Shown here one piece after another: positions 57,265-64,000 of a stretch of DNA of 64,000 nucleotides. The position numbers were made by a program, and so were the translations under genes. The first letter of the stretch is position 1. Each line of letters starts with the position of its first letter. Origin of the DNA: Mesonia sp. HuA40 (GTDB lineage: Bacteria > Bacteroidota > Bacteroidia > Flavobacteriales > Flavobacteriaceae); the NCBI RefSeq assembly GCF_008017835.1, contig NZ_VRLT01000005.1, positions 141,657 to 205,656 on the forward strand, in the 5' to 3' direction. Under the pieces are notes generated by a model. It did not search any database, was not told the DNA's origin, and saw only the letters and a program-made list of their open reading frames with translations.

Positions 57265-57840
57265 TTAACTTTGCTCTATCCAATTTACCACCGATTCATC
57301 AGTAGGTAAAGTTGAAGACGGAAGCATTTTAACCAGGTAGCCTTCCTCATCAATTAAATATTTTTGAAAGTTCCATTTCACTTCACTATCCATTACACCA
57401 TTTAGTTCCTTTTGAGTTAAAAATTTATAAACTGGGTGTATATCGCTTCCTTTTACAGAAATTTTACTCATCATTGGGAAGGTTACCCCATAATTGGCTT
57501 CGCAAAATTGAGCAATTTGTTCTTCGCTACCAGGCTCCTGATTTGCAAAATTGTTAGCAGGAAATCCAATTATCACAAAATTATCATCTTTAAATCGCTC
57601 ATACAAAGCCTGCAAGTCTTTGTATTGGGGAGTATAGCCACATTTACTGGCAGTGTTCACCAACATCACTTTCTTACCTTTTAATTCACTTAAATTAAAG
57701 GTTTCACCATAAATATCATCAACACTATAACTGTAAATGCTTTGCTTTTCCATGTTTTTTAAATCCTTGTATTGCTTTTTTTGTTGACCACATGCTGTTA
57801 AAGTAAATAAAGCCAAACACGCGTAGATAAAATTTTTCAT
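57265..57840 (-). CDS. glutathione-peroxidase-family lipoprotein
   Basis: Peroxiredoxin-like thiol peroxidase, probably exported: residues 1-17 form a lipoprotein signal with Cys17 (FTLTAC). The catalytic Cys67 sits in NTASKCGYT, where the animal enzymes have selenocysteine. Partner residues are the Gln in FPANNFANQEPG and the Trp in VKWNFQKYLI. The single-Cys-type motif order is intact. Bacterial members generally use thioredoxin rather than glutathione. A TATCTTTG promoter match (57851-57858) lies 10 bp upstream. Confidence 0.93.
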   Translation of the reverse strand: MKNFIYACLALFTLTACGQQKKQYKDLKNMEKQSIYSYSVDDIYGETFNLSELKGKKVMLVNTASKCGYTPQYKDLQALYERFKDDNFVIIGFPANNFANQEPGSEEQIAQFCEANYGVTFPMMSKISVKGSDIHPVYKFLTQKELNGVMDSEVKWNFQKYLIDEEGYLVKMLPSSTLPTDESVVNWIEQS

Positions 57841-57850
57841 ACTTTTTTTT

Positions 57851-57877
57851 CAAAGATACAAACAAATGCTTGGGCAA
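57851..57877 (-). promoter_or_regulatory. promoter of the glutathione peroxidase gene
   Basis: On the minus strand -7 TATCTTTG (57851-57858) is an exact consensus match, with a TTG (57875-57877) 16 bp further upstream. The start codon is about 10 bp from the -7 element, so the leader is very short. Confidence 0.45.
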
Positions 57878-57906
57878 ACATTCGGGTTAATTATTTTAAT
57901 ATTTAT

Positions 57907-59073
57907 TTATGGCTTGTTGTCTGGAGTTTGCTTGTAATGTTTCTCTTTTTTTAAATCTGATATACGGTACTTTGCTAAATTTAGCCATTTCTGTACATCG
58001 GGCTTATTTTTATACTTTTCTATAAAAATGTTATAATATTTTATTCGTAATTCTAAATCAGCATAATAGTTGTCGGCGGCATTAGCCAATTCAAAACCAC
58101 TCCTTACCAAATCGGGGTTTTCTAAGGTCGCAAGTTCGAAATACCGCAAGGCCTCTTTATAATTTCGCTGTTGTTTGTAGGTAATTCCTAAAGATTGATA
58201 TAGCGAACTTAGATCGGGTTTACTCAATAAAAGTGCATATAGCAAGTGCTTCTCGGCAAGGGTGTAGGATTCCTCTATATTGTAAAGTCGTCCCATATAT
58301 ATATGAGCCGTTGCATTTTTATCATCTAGCGCTATAAGCTTTTTAAAACAATCAATCGCTTTTTGATTTTGTTTATGTCTAGCGTAACAAACCCCTAATT
58401 TTTCATAAACCTGCTCAGTTTGGTAACCTGACTCGATTAGGCTTTCAAATAAAACAATGGCTCGCTTTGTATTTTGTAGTGCATAAGCGCTTAAGCCAGC
58501 CAAAAGTAGCCCTTTAGTATTTTTCGGAATTAATCTTAAGGCTTTATTTATAAAAATATCGGCTTCTTTAAAATTCTTACGCTTGTAGTAAAATAAAGCC
58601 AACTCATAAAGACTATTAAAATAACTGGGATTAATTTTTATGCTTTGTAAAAGCAGTTTATCGTAAGGCTTTGCTTTAGACGCTTTACGGATTAAAGCCA
58701 ACTCATAATAAAAATTAGCCTGATTTGGGTAATGTTTTAATAAATCCGTGTAAACGCTATCTGCTTTTTGATACTGAAAAGTCCTCCTTAATAATTTACC
58801 GTAATTAGCTTTTGCAACCACTAAATTAGAATTTTGCTGAATCGCTTGTTGATAAGCTGCAAGTGCTGCATTTAAATTTCCTCCAGCTTTTTGAGCCAAT
58901 GCTATTTTTTGATATACATTGGCCGAAATATTTTCTTGCACCTCATAGACTTGAATCGCTTTTTGATAATCGCCCACGCTAAATAAACTATCGGCTAAAG
59001 CAAGGGTCGAAGTTTGTGCTTCGACCCGGTGAAAAACACCTGTTAAAATAAATAAACTAAGCATTCTTAACAT
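57907..59073 (-). CDS. exported TPR-repeat protein in the BlaR operon
   Basis: The 388 residues begin with a probable signal peptide (MLSLFILTGVFHRVEAQ) and continue as about eight to ten TPR units from residue 25 to 370. TPR arrays bind proteins. The ATG directly abuts the stop of the M56-TonB gene, so it is the third gene of blaI-M56-TPR, and may scaffold the sensor or its target at the envelope. An alternative ATG three codons in would give a slightly shorter signal. Confidence 0.8.
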   Translation of the reverse strand: MLRMLSLFILTGVFHRVEAQTSTLALADSLFSVGDYQKAIQVYEVQENISANVYQKIALAQKAGGNLNAALAAYQQAIQQNSNLVVAKANYGKLLRRTFQYQKADSVYTDLLKHYPNQANFYYELALIRKASKAKPYDKLLLQSIKINPSYFNSLYELALFYYKRKNFKEADIFINKALRLIPKNTKGLLLAGLSAYALQNTKRAIVLFESLIESGYQTEQVYEKLGVCYARHKQNQKAIDCFKKLIALDDKNATAHIYMGRLYNIEESYTLAEKHLLYALLLSKPDLSSLYQSLGITYKQQRNYKEALRYFELATLENPDLVRSGFELANAADNYYADLELRIKYYNIFIEKYKNKPDVQKWLNLAKYRISDLKKEKHYKQTPDNKP

Positions 59074-60708
59074 TTAGTCAATTTTAAAAATAATGGGGAA
59101 ACTATATAAAACATTCACTGGTTTGCCATCTTGCATTCCTGGTTGCATTTGAGGCAAACTGTTCACTACTCGTTCTGCTTCTTTTTGTAATTCTAGATGC
59201 GGAGCTCGCGCTTGTACATCTTCTATACCACCATCCTTGGAAATAACAAATCGTACATAAACCCTATTTTCCCCAGTCAAACCAAGTTTTTTGCCTAGAC
59301 CAACATCAAAATTATTATTTACAAAGTTTCTAATTTTATCACTAAAACATTGTTTTCTAATTGTATTATTGGAGCCTTCATCACAACCAGGATAAGTAGG
59401 TAACGTTTCAATAGCTGAAAATGGAATACCATTCTCTAAATTACTTGGTGGCGGTGGTGGTGGAATAAGTGCATCTTTTGTATGCCTTCTAAACTTCAAG
59501 TATTCATCATATGGGATGATTTCAAAATCTTCAATTTTTTTGTCACTATCTATACTACTATTATAATTCTGGTAAGTAAATTTTATATAAACCATACTTC
59601 TATAATAGTCTTCACGTGAAGGAATGTATTTATGAATATTAGCATCGTAAAAAACTTTAGATATTTCATTCATACTCTTCCCCTCTTTTTTCATATTTGT
59701 CAACTCGGTGTATAACTGATTCATCATTTGAGCATCTTCTTGAGATAAATTAGCCGGAGGAGCTGGCGGTGGCGGTGGGGTTGGAAGCTCAGATTGAGTA
59801 GTTTCTACAGCTTCTTCATTTTCTGAACATGACACATACGTAAGCATGGCTGCCATTAGAGGCAAAAGAATTAAATACTTTAGCTTTGCTTGCGCAGCTG
59901 ATTTTGATTTTTGTAACATAACGATTCGTTTTTTGATTAATGAATGATTAAAGAATTGATTGATGAAGGATATATGATGAGTCCCAAAAGCTACGTTAAG
60001 TAAATTTTGGTAATAGGTAAGTTTTGATAAATTCCTTACCACTTTTTCGTCGGCTATAAACTCATGAAGACTTGTAATTTCTTTTTGATAGAAATAAACC
60101 GCTGGATGAAACCAAAACAAGAGTTTTAAAATTTCAAAAAACAATAAATCAAGACTATGATTTTGCGTTACGTGAACCCATTCGTGCTGCAAAATATGTT
60201 GCCTTTCCTTTTCATTAATTTCACTACCTATAAATATTTGATTGTAGAAGGTACAAGCAACTCTGCTGTTTTGTATTTCTTTATAAAAAATACCGTCTTG
60301 TTGTTTTTGGATTCCTCTTTGCTTAAATTTTCTAAACTGATTCCATTTTTTTATCAGAAGTAAGAAAGCGACGCAAAAACCAATTCCGTGAAGAATTAAA
60401 AACCCATTTTGCCATAAAAATTGACTCCAATTAAAGACTTCCAAATTATGAGTCACGGCTTGAGTTTCTTCGGCGGCGACCGCAAAATCACCTAATAAAA
60501 CGGGTGGTAAATTAATAAATGCTGCCCCAGTAGAATCTTTTGGTCTTAAAAAATCTAAGGTTATGAATGGCAACAGCAAGGCTAAAAACGGCGTTAATAG
60601 TAAATAGATGCGATTGTAGTTAAAAAAAGTTTCCTTTTTTAAAAACAATAGGTAAGCCACATAAAAGACCGCTAAGAATAAACTGAATTGTACTATATAT
60701 AATCCCAT
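59074..60708 (-). CDS. BlaR1-type M56 metallopeptidase with TonB C-terminal domain
   Basis: Membrane sensor protease. The 544 residues have three N-terminal membrane segments, the zinc motif HEWVH (His175, Glu176, His179) and a downstream acidic ligand region (HEFIADEKV). A fourth membrane segment (about 277-295) is followed by a Pro-rich linker (TPPPPPAPP near 306) and a C-terminal TonB-like domain (about 455-544, ENRVYVRFVISKDGGIEDVQ and PGMQDGKPVNVLYSFPIIF). It lacks a penicillin-binding sensor domain. In the BlaR1 paradigm the peptidase inactivates the neighbouring BlaI repressor, which is 1 bp upstream here. Confidence 0.9.
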   Translation of the reverse strand: MGLYIVQFSLFLAVFYVAYLLFLKKETFFNYNRIYLLLTPFLALLLPFITLDFLRPKDSTGAAFINLPPVLLGDFAVAAEETQAVTHNLEVFNWSQFLWQNGFLILHGIGFCVAFLLLIKKWNQFRKFKQRGIQKQQDGIFYKEIQNSRVACTFYNQIFIGSEINEKERQHILQHEWVHVTQNHSLDLLFFEILKLLFWFHPAVYFYQKEITSLHEFIADEKVVRNLSKLTYYQNLLNVAFGTHHISFINQFFNHSLIKKRIVMLQKSKSAAQAKLKYLILLPLMAAMLTYVSCSENEEAVETTQSELPTPPPPPAPPANLSQEDAQMMNQLYTELTNMKKEGKSMNEISKVFYDANIHKYIPSREDYYRSMVYIKFTYQNYNSSIDSDKKIEDFEIIPYDEYLKFRRHTKDALIPPPPPPSNLENGIPFSAIETLPTYPGCDEGSNNTIRKQCFSDKIRNFVNNNFDVGLGKKLGLTGENRVYVRFVISKDGGIEDVQARAPHLELQKEAERVVNSLPQMQPGMQDGKPVNVLYSFPIIFKID

Positions 60709-60709
60709 C

Positions 60710-61069
60710 TTATTGTTTTTTATTAATTTCTTTTAAAATCTCCTCCAGTTCTGCGGTGCTCATATCATTTTTTTTTACAAAAAAGGAAAGCATACTTTTC
60801 ATTGAGCCATCAAAATAATTATTCATAAGCTTGGTCATAGAAAATTTGCTGTAACTATCCTTTTTAACCAACGGAAAATAAATATGCCCTCTCCCCGCTT
60901 TTCGGTACCCTACAAAGCCTTTTTGTTCTAAAATTCGTACAATCGTAGAAACGGTATTATATGCTGGTTTGGGATCAGAAAATTCAGCTATGATAGTAGC
61001 TACATTAGCTTCTTTTAATTTCCAAAGTTGCTGCATTACTTGTTCTTCGGCTTTGGTAAGTTCTTTCAT
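60710..61069 (-). CDS. BlaI/MecI/CopY-family transcriptional repressor
   Basis: A 119-residue winged-helix repressor (about 1-80, ELTKAEEQVMQQLWKLKEAN and YNTVSTIVRILEQKGFVGYR) with a C-terminal dimerisation helix ending ELEEILKEINKKQ. It represses its own operon in the family paradigm and is released by cleavage or signalling from the adjacent M56 protease. Two matching palindromes lie at its promoter. Target genes beyond the operon cannot be seen. Confidence 0.92.
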   Translation of the reverse strand: MKELTKAEEQVMQQLWKLKEANVATIIAEFSDPKPAYNTVSTIVRILEQKGFVGYRKAGRGHIYFPLVKKDSYSKFSMTKLMNNYFDGSMKSMLSFFVKKNDMSTAELEEILKEINKKQ

Positions 61070-61096
61070 TATAAATTCTGTTTATTATTCTTATTT

Positions 61097-61137
61097 CAAA
61101 TATAACTAAATTTTTAGTTTAAACTAATTTTTTAGTT
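61097..61137 (-). promoter_or_regulatory. promoter with two tandem BlaI-type operators
   Basis: The palindrome AACTAA-N4-TTAGTT occurs at 61104-61119 and again at 61122-61137, 18 bp apart centre to centre. The minus-strand -7 element TATATTTG is at 61097-61104 and touches the first palindrome, and the second overlaps the -33 area. Repetition, symmetry and position fit operators for the BlaI-type repressor encoded downstream. The divergent DUF456 gene might share them. Confidence 0.7.
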
Positions 61138-61202
61138 ATAAAATTAAATACCCGAGAATTAAATAAAAAAAGTACTTTTATCTCAAATTCTATTTCAGAA
61201 AG

Positions 61203-61706
61203 ATGGATATATTTTTACTTATTTGTGGTTTTTTACTTTGTTGTACAGGAATAATAGGAAGTTTTTTACCGGTTTTACCTGGTATTAGTCTAAGCTGGTT
61301 GGGGTTAGTAGTACTGGCTTTTACAAATGCCGTGCCCGCAAATTATTGGGTTTTAGGTGTCACCTTGTTTATTTGTATTGTCATTTTAATTCTAGATTAC
61401 ATCATCCCTGCCCAAGGAACAAAAAAGTTTGGTGGAGGAAAGGCTGCCGCTTACGGCACCAGTATTGGGTTGCTAATCGGATTATTTATTCCAATACCAT
61501 TTGGTTTTTTGATAGGTGCTTTTCTGGGTGCTTTTTTGGGAGAATTATTATTTGTTAAAGCCAGCACATTTAAGAAATCACTAAAGGCTGCAGTAGGTTC
61601 TTTTATAGGTTTTCTAGCCTCAACTTTTATGGCTTTTTTTACCGCTTGTATTTATTTAGGAATATTTATTTACCAAGTGGTGATACACTGGAACAATTTT
61701 TTCTAA
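61203..61706 (+). CDS. DUF456 membrane protein
   Basis: A 167-residue polytopic inner-membrane protein with about five hydrophobic segments and the DUF456 signature GSFLPVLPGISLSWLGLVVL and the Gly-rich KKFGGGKAAAYGTSIG. Function unknown. It is divergent from blaI across 133 bp and its stop overlaps that of the nitroreductase gene by 4 bp. Confidence 0.92.
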   Translation: MDIFLLICGFLLCCTGIIGSFLPVLPGISLSWLGLVVLAFTNAVPANYWVLGVTLFICIVILILDYIIPAQGTKKFGGGKAAAYGTSIGLLIGLFIPIPFGFLIGAFLGAFLGELLFVKASTFKKSLKAAVGSFIGFLASTFMAFFTACIYLGIFIYQVVIHWNNFF

Positions 61707-62254
61707 AGCCATTTAACATAATTCATCAGCTCTGGGCGTTCGCGTCTTAACAATTCAGCTTCACCGGGCACGCCTAAATAAAATAAACCCAAACAACGCT
61801 CGCTATCAGCAACCCTCAAATAATCAGGTATTTTATCGATTAAACTAGGAGAACTCCAATAACCTCCTAATCCTTTTGCTGTTGCTCCCAACCATAAATT
61901 TTGAACCGCCATCGCCGTAGCCGCAAGCTCTTCCCATTCAGGTACACGCTTTTCTGGGTCTGGTTGCATATTGATAATCACTATATGACTGCTATTTAAA
62001 ACCTTTTCTTTTAGCTTATGATACTTAAATTCGGAGAATTTAGGAGTAGTATTTTTATAAGTATCTGCCATAAATTCCGCAAAAGCGATTTTAGCTTCAC
62101 CTCCTATGACATGGAAGCGCCAAGGAAAAGTCTTACGATGGCTAGGCGCCCAATGAGCCAATTCTAATAATTCTGTAATCTTGGCGTCAGGAATAACCTC
62201 TCCTGTAAATTGATTAGGAAAAATACTTCTTCTTTCTTTAATAGTCCTTTCCAT
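61703..62254 (-). CDS. nitroreductase-family FMN oxidoreductase
   Basis: A 183-residue flavoprotein with the family start RTIKERRSIFPNQFTGEVIP, the dimer FMN-binding HWAPSHRKTFPWRF and VQNLWLGATAKGLGGYWSSP. Fold supports NAD(P)H-dependent reduction of nitro or quinone substrates; the real substrate is unknown. It lies 8 bp after the DegT aminotransferase, so an operon is likely, and overlaps the convergent DUF456 gene. Confidence 0.9.
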   Translation of the reverse strand: MERTIKERRSIFPNQFTGEVIPDAKITELLELAHWAPSHRKTFPWRFHVIGGEAKIAFAEFMADTYKNTTPKFSEFKYHKLKEKVLNSSHIVIINMQPDPEKRVPEWEELAATAMAVQNLWLGATAKGLGGYWSSPSLIDKIPDYLRVADSERCLGLFYLGVPGEAELLRRERPELMNYVKWL

Positions 62255-62262
62255 ACTCCTAT

Positions 62263-63399
62263 TTATAAAAATTTTTTAATTACAGCTGCAATCCTTAGCT
62301 TGTCAGCATCGGTTAAATTTGATCCAGAAGGTAAACACAAGCCGGTGGCAAACAAATCTGATGCCACTGTTTTACCAACAAAAGGCGCATCTTTAAAAAC
62401 TGGCTGCAAATGCATAGGTTTCCATAAGGGTCGGGATTCTATATTTTCCTTTTCTAATGCTAATCGTAATTCTTCTTTATCCCAATTTCCTTTTGTTTTT
62501 GTTGAATCAATTACAATAGCACTCAACCAATGGTTAGAATAATAATCTTCAGTTGGTTCCTTAAGAACTTCTACGCCACTGCAATTTTTAAAAAGTTCTC
62601 TGTAAAATTCATTCATTTTACGCCGAGCAGCAATATGCTCCTCCAAAACCAACATCTGTCCCCTACCAATACCTGCCGAGATATTACTCAAACGATAGTT
62701 ATAACCTATTTCAGAGTGCTGGTAATGGGGCGCAACATCTCTTGCTTGAGTAGCTAAAAAAATAGAACGCTCTTTGGTAGCCCTATCCTTACAAACTAAG
62801 GCGCCACCACCACTAGTTGTAATAATTTTATTTCCGTTAAAAGATAGAATTCCAAAATCACCAAAAGTTCCGCAGGCTTGGTTAGCATAGCTGCTACCCA
62901 AAGCCTCTGCCGCATCTTCAATAAGCGTTATATTATAGGTATCACAAATGGTTTTAATCTCTTGCATTTTGGCGGGCATTCCATATAAATGAACCACAAT
63001 CACCGCTTTGGGCTTTTTATGATTAGCAATAGCAAAATCAATGGCCTGTTTTAAAGCCAGCGGACAGATATTCCAAGTTTCGGGTTCAGAGTCAATAAAA
63101 ATAGGGTTAGCCCCGCAATAGGTAATAGGATTAGCGGAAGCCGAAAAGGTCATGCTTTGACAAAGAACAAAATCATCACGTTCTACACCGGCTAAAATCA
63201 AACTTAAATGTAAAGCTGCCGTACCACTAGAAAGCACAGCCACGCTCTTATCTCCAAGATATTCCTCAAGATCTTTTTCAAACCCAATTACGTTAGGCCC
63301 TAAGGGTGCAATCCAATTTTCATCGAAAGCAGAATGAATAAAATCTAATTCTTTGCCACCCATGTGCGGTGAAGACAGCCAAATTTTTTCTAAACTCAT
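62263..63399 (-). CDS. DegT/DnrJ/EryC1/StrS-family PLP aminotransferase
   Basis: A 378-residue sugar aminotransferase. The PLP lysine is Lys191 in SFNGNKIITTSGGG, Asp162 in LIEDAAEALGSSY binds the pyridine nitrogen, and SSGTAALHLSL binds the phosphate. Such enzymes aminate 4-keto or 3-keto sugars for cell-surface glycans; here it is the first gene after the rRNA operon and no sugar-synthesis cluster is visible, so the substrate is open. Length and start (MSLEKIWLSSPHMGG) fit the family. Confidence 0.92.
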   Translation of the reverse strand: MSLEKIWLSSPHMGGKELDFIHSAFDENWIAPLGPNVIGFEKDLEEYLGDKSVAVLSSGTAALHLSLILAGVERDDFVLCQSMTFSASANPITYCGANPIFIDSEPETWNICPLALKQAIDFAIANHKKPKAVIVVHLYGMPAKMQEIKTICDTYNITLIEDAAEALGSSYANQACGTFGDFGILSFNGNKIITTSGGGALVCKDRATKERSIFLATQARDVAPHYQHSEIGYNYRLSNISAGIGRGQMLVLEEHIAARRKMNEFYRELFKNCSGVEVLKEPTEDYYSNHWLSAIVIDSTKTKGNWDKEELRLALEKENIESRPLWKPMHLQPVFKDAPFVGKTVASDLFATGLCLPSGSNLTDADKLRIAAVIKKFL

Positions 63400-63481
63400 A
63401 AACTTAAAATATGGTGTAAAAATAAAGCTTTATTCGTAAAATCAGAAGGGCTAATATCTAATTAAAGTAAAATTGCTTTAT

Positions 63482-63574
63482 GGCGTTCCCTTTTTATTAA
63501 AAAAGGTCGGGCTATCGCTACTCGCTTTGCGGGCATAGGCCTCGCAAGAGCTTAAACAGGCCCCTCTATCCCTA
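63482..63574 (-). repeat. REP-like element, copy B
   Basis: On the minus strand it starts TAGGGATAG (63574-63566), has an internal hairpin, then GTAGCGATAGCCCGACC and a 7-bp hairpin (63489-63495 with 63500-63506), ending GGGAACGCC. It shares the order TAGGGATAG, GTAGCG, ATAGCCCG, hairpin with copy A at 53939, but has a longer middle. It lies between the aminotransferase and the 5S gene. Confidence 0.7.
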
Positions 63575-63883
63575 ACGCAAGTTGGTATTCTCATCATATT
63601 ACTTAGTGGTTATTGATAAGACACAACACGGCGGGCTAAAACAACCAACTTATGCTTCTATTTAGCCGTATTTACTACTTTTTTGGATGCTAGCAAAAAA
63701 ATAATTCATATCTCCTAGTTAAAGAGTTATCCCTTTTGTCCAAGTGGTTTTTAAGTACTTTAAAAAAAGGTGACGACCTATACAATTACCACCTTTGAAT
63801 ACAAGCGTAAGCGCAGTATAAAAAGCTGTGGGAATTAATCCCGGGAGCAATAGCTCCTCGGGGCACACCCAAAAATACTATTA
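63575..63883. other. spacer after the rRNA operon: inverted repeat and strong hairpins, no gene
   Basis: No convincing reading frame. Three structures are seen. First, an 8-bp inverted repeat AAGTTGGT/ACCAACTT at 63579-63586 and 63644-63651, enclosing 57 bp. Second, a 7-bp stem AAAGGTG/CACCTTT at 63766-63796, with a U-run on the minus strand. Third, a 9-bp hairpin with one bulge at 63840-63862 (CCCG+GGAGC with GCTCC+CGGG). Confidence 0.6.
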
Positions 63884-63923
63884 TAAACAAAAAAAAGCCT
63901 TTGGAACTAAATCCAAAGGCTTT
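63884..63923 (-). terminator. rRNA operon terminator
   Basis: A perfect 12-bp stem (63894-63905 with 63912-63923) and 6-nt loop, followed on the minus strand by a U-tract from the A-run at 63889-63896. It lies directly after the 5S 3' end. Confidence 0.9.
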
Positions 63924-63930
63924 AAAAAAA

Positions 63931-64000
63931 GGCGGCGACATACTCTCCCACAAAATAGCAGTACCATCTGCGCTAACGAGCTTAACTTCTCTGTTCGGAA
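63931..64000 (-). rRNA. rrf: 5S ribosomal RNA, 3' part
   Basis: The minus-strand sequence runs CCGAACAGAGAAGTTAAGCT, then GCGCAGATGGTACTGC and GGGAGAGTATGTCGCCGCC, the conserved 3' two-thirds of bacterial 5S rRNA. The 5' end and presumably the 23S and 16S genes lie beyond base 64000. The exact 3' end may be 1-3 bp different. Confidence 0.93.

Noticed and set aside
63766..63780. Resemblance of GGTGACGACC to the 3' end of 5S rRNA, possible 5S remnant
   Set aside because: Only about ten bases are similar and the neighbouring sequence does not continue the 5S pattern; a 7-bp hairpin explains it as well.

Overview
The window is about 64 kb of an AT-rich genome from the Bacteroidota, most likely family Flavobacteriaceae. 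The evidence is a SusC/SusD pair, a subtilase with a type IX secretion (T9SS) C-terminal sorting domain, promoters of the TAnnTTTG type, no visible Shine-Dalgarno sequences, a zinc-free bL36 (RpmJ), and the gene order rplQ-carA-eno beside the ribosomal cluster. The genus cannot be fixed from this sequence alone.

Layout. 1-19565 (minus strand) is a single collinear block. Read in transcription order it is rpsL-rpsG-fusA-rpsJ-rplC-rplD-rplW-rplB-rpsS-rplV-rpsC-rplP-rpmC-rpsQ-rplN-rplX-rplE-rpsN-rpsH-rplF-rplR-rpsE-rpmD-rplO-secY-infA-rpmJ-rpsM-rpsK-rpsD-rpoA-rplQ, then a terminator, carA and a truncated eno. The few wide gaps in the block hold RNA hairpins or a promoter: a probable S7 target before rpsG, a terminator-like attenuator before rplC, a hairpin between rpsN and rpsH, a promoter before rpmJ, and a hairpin plus U-tract before rpsD.

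19741-28754 (plus strand) is a surface-nutrition module: a BamA/TamA-like barrel, a SusC/SusD pair with a third lipoprotein, and a T9SS-secreted subtilase. 28831-37284 is mostly housekeeping and repair: rlmB, a rhomboid protease, rarA, the radC-deacetylase-like-HAD-secreted protein operon, mpl and a secreted TPR protein. 37391-43903 encodes a 2170-residue alpha-2-macroglobulin that carries a CarboxypepD_reg-like domain and a TonB-receptor plug where the bait region is expected. 43977-48565 holds a DUF4136 lipoprotein, the hpt-adk-obgE operon and the divergent purK-purE pair. 48657-51229 holds two adjacent paralogous exported proteins. 51527-57840 holds a 54-residue membrane protein, an M3 peptidase, a REP-like repeat, ruvC, a flippase-like plus GT2 pair, a TonB_C lipoprotein and a glutathione peroxidase. 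57907-61069 is a BlaI/BlaR1-type regulatory operon whose M56 sensor ends in a TonB C-terminal domain, with two operator palindromes at its promoter. 61203-63399 holds a DUF456 protein, a nitroreductase and a DegT-family aminotransferase. The window closes with a second copy of the REP-like repeat, several hairpins, a strong terminator and the 3' part of a 5S rRNA, so an rRNA operon enters from beyond the right edge on the minus strand.

How the genes work together. The left third supplies the translation, secretion and transcription cores. The SusCD and subtilase genes look like a protein or peptide acquisition locus, since no glycosidase is present. The macroglobulin, the BlaR-TonB operon and the exported lipoproteins point to envelope surveillance. 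The strongest candidates for undescribed biology are the plug-carrying macroglobulin, the r-protein leader RNAs, the paired REP-like element, and the BlaI operator array feeding a TonB-fused sensor.
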